5,740 nt of DNA, taken from Planctomycetia bacterium. GTDB taxonomy: Bacteria; Planctomycetota; Phycisphaerae; Phycisphaerales; SM1A02. Location of the stretch: NCBI GenBank assembly GCA_005804005.1, contig SYPI01000125.1:1-5740 (forward strand). Reading direction: 5' to 3'. Below the pieces are notes generated by a model. That model did not search any database, had not been told where the DNA came from, and saw only the letters and a program-made list of their open reading frames with translations. The position numbers were made by a program, and so were the translations under genes. Shown here piece by piece: positions 1 through 5,740 of the stretch (positions are counted from its first letter, which is position 1; every line of letters begins with the position of its first letter).

Positions 1-1408
1 GAAGCTGCTGGTCAAGGGTGGCCGTGTGGTGAACGCCAGCGCCGATGGCCCGGCCGATGTGCTGTGCGTTGACGGGAAGATCACTCAGATTGCCGCGCGG
101 ATTGACGCCGGGGCCGCCGCTGGGGCCGAGGTGATCGACGCTACGGGCAAACTGGTGTTCCCCGGATTCATCGACCCGCATGTGCACATTCACCTGCCGT
201 TCATGGGCACCCACGCCAAGGACGACTGGGAAACAGCTTCGCGCGCCGCGCTGGTCGGCGGCACCACCACGCTCATTGAGATGGTCTGTCCTTCGCGCGC
301 TGACGAGCCGTGGGCGGCGTACGAACTGTGGAAGTCGAAGGCGGCTGGCAAGGCTTCCTGCGATTACGCCTTTCACATGGGCGTGACCCGCTGGGACGAG
401 GCGACCGAGGGCGTGCTGCGCCGGGTGGTGGATGATGGCACCACTTCGTTCAAAGTGTTCCTGGCGTATCGCGGAGCCTTCGGGGTGAACGATCAGGAGC
501 TGTATCGCACACTGAGTCTGGCGAAAGAACTGGGAGTGGTGGTAACGGCGCACTGCGAGAACGAAACTCTGGTGGCCGAGCGGCAAGCCGAACTGGTTGC
601 CGCCGGCAAGGTCGGCCCGGAGTGGCACGAGGTGTCGCGGCCGGTTGCGGTGGAGACCGAAGGAGTGCATCACCTGATGACCTTCGCCCGCCTCACCGGC
701 GCAGCGGTGTACGTGGTGCACACTTCTTGTCGGCCAGCGGTTGAGATCGCTCGAGCCGCTGCGGATTCTGGCGTTGACGTGAAGGTCGAAACTGTCCTCC
801 CCTACCTGGTGCTGGACAGTTCTGCGGCGGAACGCCCGGACTTCGAGGGGGCCAAGTTTGTGATGAGCCCGCCGATCCGATCTCGCGAACATCAGGACTA
901 TCTCTGGGGCGCGCTACGCTCGCGGCAGGTGGCCACGGTCGGCACAGATCATGCTCCGTTTGACTTCGCCGCTCAGAAGGAACTGGGCAAACCGCCAGCG
1001 AGCAACTTCACCAAGATCCCCAACGGCATTCCTTCGGTCGAACACCGCGTGCAATTGCTTTACACCCAGGGCGTGGCCGCCGGCCGCATGAACCTGCCCA
1101 CCTTCGTCGACTGCGCCAGCACTCAAGCGGCGCGCATTTTTGGCCTCACCGGCAAGGGCGTGATTGAGCCGGGCGCCGATGCCGATCTGGTGGTGTGGGA
1201 CCCAGAGTGGAGCGGCAGGATCAGCGCCGCCACGCACCATATGCGCGCGGACTACAGCGCCTTCGAGGGCTGGGAGATCAAGGGGCGCGCGGCGGTGGTA
1301 ACCGTGCGCGGTTCCATCATGGTTCGCGATGGCCAGTTCAATGGCGAGCGCGGGCATGGGCGATTCGTACCGCGCACCCGGCACAGCGCTGCTACGAGCG
1401 CGCGCTGA
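1..1408 (+). CDS. Dihydropyrimidinase (D-hydantoinase family), start codon cut by the window edge
   Basis: This cytoplasmic cyclic-amidase-family metalloenzyme opens the ring of 5,6-dihydrouracil or dihydrothymine to give N-carbamoyl-beta-alanine or its methyl homologue. The frame is open from base 2 and reads [12 protein letters not shown], the usual family N-terminus. Base 1 is G, so the ATG probably ends there, giving about 469 residues, a normal length. The GTG at 26 lies inside the first beta strand and is not the start. Counting from the inferred Met, the binuclear metal ligands are all present: HxH at 61 and 63 (DPHVHIH), the carboxylated Lys at 152 ([10 protein letters not shown]), His185 (TAHCEN), His241 (VVHTSC) and Asp317 (GTDHAPF). 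The substrate-contact Tyr157 and the IPNG Asn342 are also present. Segments such as IEMVCPSR and DHAPFDF differ from classical hydantoinases, so this is a divergent subgroup. Hydantoinase activity is possible, but the neighbouring genes favour dihydropyrimidine. Its 3' end overlaps the convergent aminotransferase gene by 17 bp. Confidence 0.93.
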   Translation, partial: KLLVKGGRVVNASADGPADVLCVDGKITQIAARIDAGAAAGAEVIDATGKLVFPGFIDPHVHIHLPFMGTHAKDDWETASRAALVGGTTTLIEMVCPSRADEPWAAYELWKSKAAGKASCDYAFHMGVTRWDEATEGVLRRVVDDGTTSFKVFLAYRGAFGVNDQELYRTLSLAKELGVVVTAHCENETLVAERQAELVAAGKVGPEWHEVSRPVAVETEGVHHLMTFARLTGAAVYVVHTSCRPAVEIARAAADSGVDVKVETVLPYLVLDSSAAERPDFEGAKFVMSPPIRSREHQDYLWGALRSRQVATVGTDHAPFDFAAQKELGKPPASNFTKIPNGIPSVEHRVQLLYTQGVAAGRMNLPTFVDCASTQAARIFGLTGKGVIEPGADADLVVWDPEWSGRISAATHHMRADYSAFEGWEIKGRAAVVTVRGSIMVRDGQFNGERGHGRFVPRTRHSAATSAR

Positions 1409-2765
1409 GCGCTTGGTCGAGCACCGCGCAGAGGAAGTCGCAGTCTTCGCGGGTGATGCACATCGGCGGCTTGATGCGCAGCACATTGCCATACAGACCG
1501 CCCTTGCCAACCAGTACGCCCATTTCGCGGCAGCGCTCAACAACCTCGGCGGTCTGGGCGGTCGCCGGCTTTCGCGAGACGCGATCTTCGACCAGTTCCA
1601 CTCCCAGCATCAGCCCGCGCCCGCGTACATCGCCGACGCTTGAGTGGCGCTTCTGCAGAGCGGAGAGCCCCCGCTTCAGGTGTCCGCCAACTTCGTGGGC
1701 GCGGTCCTGAATCCTCTCGCCGAGGATGACATCAAGGGTGGCTAGCCCCTGAGCCATACTCACTGGGTTTCCGCCGTAGGTGTTGAAGTGCAGGCGCTGC
1801 GCCAGCGACGCGGCGATGTCAGCGCGAGTAGTCACCGCCGCCAGCGGCGCGCCGTTGCCAATGCCCTTGGCCATGGTGACGATGTCGGGGGTGACCCCGT
1901 GGCACTCAAAGCCCCAGAAGTGTTCGCCCATGCGGCCGAAGCCGGTCTGAACCTCGTCGCAGATGCACAGCCCACCCGCGGCGCGGACGATTTCGTACAC
2001 CGCCTTGAGATAACCCGGCGGCAGTTCCACCGTGCCGCCGACTCCTTGAATCGGCTCGGCGATGAAGGCGGCCACTTTGCCGGGAGTGCAATGGCGAATG
2101 AGGTCGGCCACATCATCGGCGTACTTGGCGGCGGCGTGCGGGTCGTCCTCGCGGAATGGTCCGCGATAGAGGTCGGGCAGACGAGCGTGATGCAGGCCGA
2201 ATCCGGTAGGCACACTGTGCCGCCACGACTGCAGCGCCGTCAATCCCATGGCCGTGGCCGACATGCCGTGGTAACCGTTGCGCAGGCCGATGACATCCCA
2301 GGCGCCAGTCTTGAGGCGCGCCATCAAGAGCGCCAAGTCGTTGGCTTCGGAGCCCGAGTTGACGAAATAGGTCACGCTGAGGCCGCTGCTGGCGGGCATG
2401 GTCCCGGCCAGCCTCTTGGCAAACAACGCCCCCTGCGGATGCAGGTAGATGGTGGTGGCGTGCTGCAAGAGCGCGTTCTGCGCCTGCACCGCCTCGAGCA
2501 CCTTGGGGTGGCAGTGGCCCACGCTCACCGTGACGATCCCCGCCAGAGCATCGAGGTAGCGCCGTCCAGTCTCATCGAAGAGCCACTGCATGTGGCCCTG
2601 CACGATCATGATCGGGTCGCGGTAGTAGGTCAGCAGCGCCGGAGTGAGGAACTCGCGGCGCATCGAGAGCACTTCTTGCCGCGACGGGCCGGAGTACGGC
2701 TGCGGAACGAAGGCGCAAGTTGGCATTGTCGGGCGGGAGGGAACCTTGGCAGCGGACGCGCTCAT
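1392..2765 (-). CDS. AGXT2-like class III aminotransferase (beta-alanine / 3-aminoisobutyrate transaminase)
   Basis: This PLP-dependent fold-type I enzyme probably moves the amino group of beta-alanine or 3-aminoisobutyrate to pyruvate or glyoxylate, giving malonate or methylmalonate semialdehyde. It has 457 residues. Visible motifs are NSGSEAND (136-143, phosphate binding), YHG (165-167), [10 protein letters not shown] (269-278, with Asp270 to the PLP nitrogen), Schiff-base Lys300 in [10 protein letters not shown], and NTYGGNP (328-334). Many blocks closely match, from memory, animal AGXT2 and plant PYD4: QGHMQWLFD (56-64), [14 protein letters not shown] (76-89), EHFWGFE (281-287) and [11 protein letters not shown] (378-388). 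Even the N-terminal [11 protein letters not shown] resembles AGXT2 MPPCDFMPERY. The cysteine-rich insert of the animal enzyme is absent. The ATG at 2765 was chosen because GAGGAA lies 6 bases upstream; the internal ATG at 2726 has a pyrimidine-rich leader. This is the last gene of the operon, 10 bp after the permease. The family is secure. The exact amino donor and acceptor are inferred. Confidence 0.92.
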   Translation of the reverse strand: MSASAAKVPSRPTMPTCAFVPQPYSGPSRQEVLSMRREFLTPALLTYYRDPIMIVQGHMQWLFDETGRRYLDALAGIVTVSVGHCHPKVLEAVQAQNALLQHATTIYLHPQGALFAKRLAGTMPASSGLSVTYFVNSGSEANDLALLMARLKTGAWDVIGLRNGYHGMSATAMGLTALQSWRHSVPTGFGLHHARLPDLYRGPFREDDPHAAAKYADDVADLIRHCTPGKVAAFIAEPIQGVGGTVELPPGYLKAVYEIVRAAGGLCICDEVQTGFGRMGEHFWGFECHGVTPDIVTMAKGIGNGAPLAAVTTRADIAASLAQRLHFNTYGGNPVSMAQGLATLDVILGERIQDRAHEVGGHLKRGLSALQKRHSSVGDVRGRGLMLGVELVEDRVSRKPATAQTAEVVERCREMGVLVGKGGLYGNVLRIKPPMCITREDCDFLCAVLDQALSARS

Positions 2766-2771
2766 GTGAAG

Positions 2772-2777
2772 TTCCTC
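2772..2777 (-). promoter_or_regulatory. Shine-Dalgarno of the aminotransferase gene, fused to the permease stop codon
   Basis: On the minus strand the sequence reads cTGAGGAActtcacATG. GAGGAA sits 6 bases before the aminotransferase ATG (2765), and its first two bases are the last two bases of the permease TGA stop. Ribosomes ending the permease would stand on the next gene's ribosome binding site, which suggests translational coupling. It also decides the ATG at 2765 over the internal ATG at 2726. Confidence 0.75.
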
Positions 2778-4209
2778 AGCGGCCCGCCGGCAAGGCGCGG
2801 CCGGCGCGCAACAACCAGTAGAACAGTACTCCTAGGAAGAAGCCCACGAACCAGGCGTAGTCGTAGAGCTGGTTCCACCCCTCAGCGAACAGTTCCTGAT
2901 GCGTGGCTGCATTCAGGAAACCCGGCACAGATGGGGCCACCGCCAGCAGCAGTGCCAGCACCGTGCGCCAATTCACACCGCGAAACGGTCCATTGGCGTC
3001 GTAGAGGTCGGCCACATTGAGTTGGCGTCGCCGCAGCAGGTGGTAGTCGCAGATCATGATTCCGGCGATCGGCCCGAGCAGTGCGCTGTAACCGATCAGC
3101 CAGGTGAAGATGTAGGCCGAGAGGTTTCCGTAGAGGTACCAAGGGGCCATCAGCACGCCGAGCACCGCGGTGATCAGGCCGCCGGTACGGAATGAGATGA
3201 GCCGCGGGGCCAGATTCGAAAAGTCATTGGCCGGGCTGACAACATTGGCGGCGATGTTGGTGGAAAGCGTGGCCACGGACAATGACAGCAGCGAGAGGAG
3301 GATCACCGTGGTTGAACCGAACTTCGAGACCAGTTCAACCGGATCCCAGATGGCCCGCCCGAAGATGTGCACCGTGGCTCCGGTGACGGCGATGCCGATG
3401 AAGCAGAACAGCGTCATGGTTGGGACCAGACCCAGCGCCTGCCCCACCGCTTGCGAGCGCTGCGAAGCGGCGAAGCGGGTGAAATCGGGGATGTTCAAAC
3501 TGAGGGTGGCCCAGAAGCCAACCATGGCGGTGAGCTGCGGAACGAACACCGCCCAGAACTCGGCGTTGGTGGCAAACTTCGAGCCAGCGGAGAGGGTCCC
3601 CGGGCCAGCGTTGTAGAACGCCCAACCCAAGAGCACCAATCCGGCGACGATCAGGAACGGGGCCGCCGCCGCCTCGAGCCAACGAATCGAGTGCATCCCG
3701 TGCCAGACGAAGTGCACATTCACCAGCCAAAACACCATGAAGCAGAGGGCCTGCCACGGGGTGAGCCCGATGGCGGTAGCGCGCCCCGCTTCGGCCGCCA
3801 GATCGATCACACCAATGGCGCCGAGTAGTTGGTGAATCGCCGCGCCGCCGATCCAAGTCTGGATGCCGAACCAACCGCAGGCCACCAGTGCCCGGGCCAG
3901 CGCCGGGATGTTGGCCCCGGTGGTGCCGAACGACGCCCGCATCAGCACCGGGAACGGAATGCCGTAGCGGGTTCCGGCGTGCCCGTTGAGCATCATCGGC
4001 ACTAGCACGATGCAGTTGCCCAGAGCCACGGTGAGTACCGCCTGCCACCACGCCATCCCGGCTTCGATCATTCCCGCGGCCACGGTGTAGGTGGGAACGC
4101 AGACCGCCATGCCGATCCACAAGGCGGCGATGTGCCAGGTGGACCAGGTGCGTTGGGCGGCGGAGGTCGGGGCTAGGTCGGGATTGTTCAGGTTGGTCGA
4201 GCCACTCAC
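2776..4209 (-). CDS. NCS1-family permease (nucleobase/hydantoin:cation symporter)
   Basis: This is an inner-membrane symporter of the nucleobase-cation-symport-1 family (LeuT fold, as in the hydantoin transporter Mhp1). It probably imports uracil, dihydropyrimidine or a hydantoin/allantoin-like ring. The 477 residues hold about 12 hydrophobic helices, roughly at 25-46, 52-74, 103-122, 152-172, 181-198, 219-240, 259-284, 299-322, 342-357, 362-387, 416-433 and 448-468. Family marks include [15 protein letters not shown] (81-95), GWFGIQTW (112-119), NIPDFTRFA (239-247), [15 protein letters not shown] (318-332), [13 protein letters not shown] (383-395) and [14 protein letters not shown] (401-414). 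By spacing, Trp113, Gln117, Trp233 and Asn322 correspond to the Mhp1 ligand-site Trp117, Gln121, Trp220 and Asn318. The start is a GTG at 4209 that shares four bases (GTGA) with the upstream stop, preceded by AGGGAG. An ATG at 4216 is out of frame. The family is clear. The transported ligand is inferred from context only. Confidence 0.92.
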   Translation of the reverse strand: MSGSTNLNNPDLAPTSAAQRTWSTWHIAALWIGMAVCVPTYTVAAGMIEAGMAWWQAVLTVALGNCIVLVPMMLNGHAGTRYGIPFPVLMRASFGTTGANIPALARALVACGWFGIQTWIGGAAIHQLLGAIGVIDLAAEAGRATAIGLTPWQALCFMVFWLVNVHFVWHGMHSIRWLEAAAAPFLIVAGLVLLGWAFYNAGPGTLSAGSKFATNAEFWAVFVPQLTAMVGFWATLSLNIPDFTRFAASQRSQAVGQALGLVPTMTLFCFIGIAVTGATVHIFGRAIWDPVELVSKFGSTTVILLSLLSLSVATLSTNIAANVVSPANDFSNLAPRLISFRTGGLITAVLGVLMAPWYLYGNLSAYIFTWLIGYSALLGPIAGIMICDYHLLRRRQLNVADLYDANGPFRGVNWRTVLALLLAVAPSVPGFLNAATHQELFAEGWNQLYDYAWFVGFFLGVLFYWLLRAGRALPAGR

Positions 4210-5093
4210 CGAGCATCTCCCTGCGACAGCACCGCCTGCGACGAGCGGACATACGACTCCGGTCGGCGGTCGCGATAGAACTGCCAGACATCGCGCACCT
4301 GAGTGATCTGCTGGAGGTCAAGCTCCGCGACTAGCACTTCACTCTTGTCTCGCGATGCCTGAGCAAAGATCTGCCCGCGCGGATTGCAGAAGTAGGACTG
4401 CCCGTAAAACTCGCCGATGTTCCACGGCGCTTCTGTGCCGACCCGGTTGATGGCTCCGACGAAATACTGGTTGGCGGCGGCGTGGGCTGGCTGCTCCAGC
4501 TTCCAGAGGTACTCGCTCAGACCAGCCACGGTGGCCGACGGGTTGAATACGATCTCTGCCCCGTTGAGTCCGAGCTCGCGGGCGCCCTCGGGGAAGTGAC
4601 GGTCGTAGCAGATGTAGACCCCGATGCGACCGGCGCTGGTCGGGAACACCGGATAGCCCATGTTTCCCGGGGTGAAATAAAACTTCTCCCAGAAGCCGGG
4701 CTTGCAGTGCGGGATGTGGTGCTTGCGGTACTTGCCGAGGTACTTGCCGTGTTCGTCGATTACCGCGGCAGTGTTGTAGAGGACTCCGGCGCGTTCTTCT
4801 TCGTACACCGGCACGATGAGAATGATCCTGTTTCGCGCCGCCACTTGGCGCATGAGTTCGATGGTCGGACCATCGGGGACGCGCTCGGCGTAGCGGTACC
4901 AGCGCGGCTCTTGCTCAGCACAGAAGTACGGGCCATTGAACAGTTCCTGCAGGCAGGCCACCTGGGCACCCTGCTGCGCCGCCTGCTCGATGAAGGCGAT
5001 GGCCTGATCGGTCATGGCTTTCTGAATGCGCTCGAACGGCGCATCGGCGCGTTCGCACAGGCTGGTCTGAATGAGGGCCGCTTTCACAACCAT
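4206..5093 (-). CDS. Beta-ureidopropionase (N-carbamoyl-beta-alanine amidohydrolase), nitrilase superfamily
   Basis: This cytoplasmic carbon-nitrogen hydrolase converts N-carbamoyl-beta-alanine (or N-carbamoyl-3-aminoisobutyrate) to the beta-amino acid, CO2 and ammonia. The 295-residue chain shows the nitrilase triad: Glu50 (ACLQELFNG), Lys124 (KYRKHHIPH) and Cys162 (YICYDRHFPEG). The extra conserved Glu136 follows in GFWEKFYF. NGPYFCAE (53-60), QPAHAAANQYFVGAINRVGTE (201-221), FYGQSYFCNPRG (229-240) and VRDVWQFYRDRRP (266-278) fit beta-ureidopropionases. N-carbamoylputrescine amidase is the nearest alternative, but the neighbouring genes argue against it. The start MVVKAALIQTS at 5093 follows AAGGTGA by 10 bases and begins at the usual place for the family. 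An in-frame ATG at 5180 would add 29 arginine-rich residues and overlap the dehydrogenase by 97 bp, so it was rejected. The gene overlaps the dehydrogenase by 10 bp and the permease by 4 bp. Many bacteria use an unrelated M20-family amidohydrolase for this step; here the eukaryote-like type is used. Confidence 0.91.
   Translation of the reverse strand: MVVKAALIQTSLCERADAPFERIQKAMTDQAIAFIEQAAQQGAQVACLQELFNGPYFCAEQEPRWYRYAERVPDGPTIELMRQVAARNRIILIVPVYEEERAGVLYNTAAVIDEHGKYLGKYRKHHIPHCKPGFWEKFYFTPGNMGYPVFPTSAGRIGVYICYDRHFPEGARELGLNGAEIVFNPSATVAGLSEYLWKLEQPAHAAANQYFVGAINRVGTEAPWNIGEFYGQSYFCNPRGQIFAQASRDKSEVLVAELDLQQITQVRDVWQFYRDRRPESYVRSSQAVLSQGDAR
4217..4222 (-). promoter_or_regulatory. Shine-Dalgarno supporting the GTG start of the permease
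   Basis: AGGGAG lies inside the end of the beta-ureidopropionase gene, 7 bases before the GTG at 4209. The GTG shares a GTGA overlap with the upstream TGA stop. The site explains why a GTG is used, since the closer ATG (4216-4214) is in another frame. Confidence 0.7.
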
Positions 5094-5740
5094 CGGGTTA
5101 CCGTCACCTTCTGCCTGGTGAAGAATCGCACGCCATCTTCGCCGTTGGCGTGCAGATCGCCGAGGAACGACTGCTTCCAACCGGCGAAGGGGAAGGCGGC
5201 CATCGGTGCTGGCACGCCGACATTGACCCCAAGCATTCCAGCCTGGGCCTGCGTGCGGAACATGTGGGCGTCGTGCCCGCTGGAAGTGAAGATGACCGCC
5301 ATGTTGCCGTAGCGGGAGCGGTTGATGGCGGCGATGGCTTCGGCCAGTGTGCCGACGCGGATCACACTCAGCACCGGACCGAAGATTTCTTCATCGACGA
5401 TGGACATGCCTGCGGCGCAGTGGTCAAAGATGGTCGGGCCGATGAAGCAGCCTTGGCTCGGCATGTTGGCTTGGCGGCCGTCGAGCACCAAGCGGGCACC
5501 GTCAGCCAGACCGGAGTCAATGAATGCGCGGGTGCGGCCGAGGGCCTCCTGATCGACCAGCGGTCCCATCGCGCAGCCAGCGGCGTCTCCGCGATCAACC
5601 TTCATGGCGGCTGCTGCCTGACGCACTCCATCCACCAGCCAGCCTCCCGAGTCGCCCACGCACACCACCACGCTGCCAGCCAAGCAACGCTGTCCGGTGT
5701 TGCCAAAGGCCGAGCCGGTGATGCCCTCGATGGCCGCGGC
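5084..5740 (-). CDS. mmsA: Methylmalonate/malonate-semialdehyde dehydrogenase (CoA-acylating), C-terminal 218 residues
   Basis: This aldehyde dehydrogenase oxidises malonate semialdehyde to acetyl-CoA or methylmalonate semialdehyde to propionyl-CoA, using NAD+ and CoA and releasing CO2. Only the C-terminal part is in the window. The frame is open to the right edge, so the N-terminal cofactor-binding half lies outside. The catalytic Cys is residue 19 of the fragment, in FGNTGQRCLAGS. The conserved Glu is residue 118, in DEEIFGPVLSVIRV. MMSDH-type marks are AMGPLV (57-62), NRSRYGNMAVIFT (140-152), GWKQSFLGDLHANG (187-200) and the end EGVRF-like GVRFFTRQKVTVTRWL (203-218), where FFTR and TRW distinguish the family from betaine or succinate-semialdehyde dehydrogenases. 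A TTG at 5683 lies after the catalytic Cys and cannot be the start. It is the first visible gene of the leftward operon and overlaps the beta-ureidopropionase start by 10 bp. It supplies the final carbon-recovery step of the pathway. The gene symbol mmsA (iolA in Bacillus) is given by family. Confidence 0.92.
   Translation of the reverse strand, partial: AAAIEGITGSAFGNTGQRCLAGSVVVCVGDSGGWLVDGVRQAAAAMKVDRGDAAGCAMGPLVDQEALGRTRAFIDSGLADGARLVLDGRQANMPSQGCFIGPTIFDHCAAGMSIVDEEIFGPVLSVIRVGTLAEAIAAINRSRYGNMAVIFTSSGHDAHMFRTQAQAGMLGVNVGVPAPMAAFPFAGWKQSFLGDLHANGEDGVRFFTRQKVTVTRWL
5104..5110 (-). promoter_or_regulatory. Shine-Dalgarno of the beta-ureidopropionase gene inside the dehydrogenase 3' end
   Basis: AAGGTGA lies 10 bases before the ATG at 5093, within the last codons of the dehydrogenase. 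The match is moderate and the spacing slightly long. It supports the ATG at 5093 over the upstream ATG at 5180. The GTG third codon at 5087 forms a GTGA with the dehydrogenase stop, but it would be 16 bases from this site. Confidence 0.55.

Noticed and set aside
26..28. GTG as start codon of dihydropyrimidinase
   Set aside because: The frame is open upstream to base 2 and encodes the conserved KLLVKGGR strand. Base 1 G fits the end of an ATG cut by the window edge.
1397..1413. Possible bidirectional intrinsic terminator at the convergent junction
   Set aside because: A short GC hairpin can be drawn (AGCGC/GCGCT), but there is no T-tract on either strand and the bases are coding, so I do not annotate it as a terminator.
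914..1543. Minus-strand open frame of 209 codons opposite dihydropyrimidinase
   Set aside because: It overlaps the dihydropyrimidinase catalytic Asp region and the aminotransferase end in another frame. No family resemblance was seen.
1788..3020. Long + strand open frame of 410 codons opposite the aminotransferase and permease genes
   Set aside because: It is antisense to two well-supported genes, has low-complexity Arg/Gly/Ala/His-rich content with no recognisable motif, and is typical of GC-rich mirror frames.
3335..4321. Minus-strand open frame of 328 codons within the permease gene in another frame
   Set aside because: Its composition is Arg/His/Gly-rich with no motifs. The permease frame has clear NCS1 motifs and membrane helices.
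5094..5180. 29-residue N-terminal extension of beta-ureidopropionase from the ATG at 5180
   Set aside because: It is arginine-rich, unlike the family, lies wholly inside the dehydrogenase gene, and the ATG at 5093 has a better-placed Shine-Dalgarno and the normal family start.
4482..5312. + strand open frame of 276 codons opposite beta-ureidopropionase and the dehydrogenase
   Set aside because: It is antisense to two genes with intact catalytic residues and shows no recognisable domain.

Overview
The window is a compact, GC-rich bacterial segment with five protein genes and almost no non-coding DNA. Together they encode most of the reductive (dihydro-) pyrimidine degradation pathway. Gene density, Shine-Dalgarno sequences, a GTG start and 4-10 bp gene junctions all show that it is bacterial. 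I cannot place the phylum from sequence alone. The divergent dihydropyrimidinase subtype and the AGXT2-like transaminase suggest an environmental Gram-negative lineage (Acidobacteriota, Verrucomicrobiota or a similar group), but this is a guess from memory of the families.

Layout: a dihydropyrimidinase gene runs on the + strand from the left edge to 1408, with its start codon apparently cut by the window boundary. The other four genes are on the - strand and are transcribed from right to left: a methylmalonate/malonate-semialdehyde dehydrogenase (C-terminal part only, running off the right edge), a nitrilase-superfamily beta-ureidopropionase, an NCS1-family nucleobase/hydantoin permease, and an AGXT2-like class III aminotransferase. 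Their junctions are a 10 bp overlap, a 4 bp overlap and a 10 bp gap, which indicates one operon with coupled translation. The last operon gene and the dihydropyrimidinase gene converge and overlap by 17 bp at their 3' ends.

How the genes work together (inferred from family functions): the permease imports a pyrimidine or hydantoin-like ring compound. Dihydropyrimidinase opens dihydrouracil or dihydrothymine to the N-carbamoyl-beta-amino acid. Beta-ureidopropionase releases beta-alanine or 3-aminoisobutyrate plus CO2 and ammonia. The AGXT2-like transaminase makes malonate or methylmalonate semialdehyde. The CoA-acylating dehydrogenase yields acetyl-CoA or propionyl-CoA. The first enzyme, dihydropyrimidine dehydrogenase, is not in the window. 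No RNA gene, mobile element, CRISPR array or convincing terminator was seen. No gene-free stretch longer than about 10 bp exists, so both promoters must lie outside the window.
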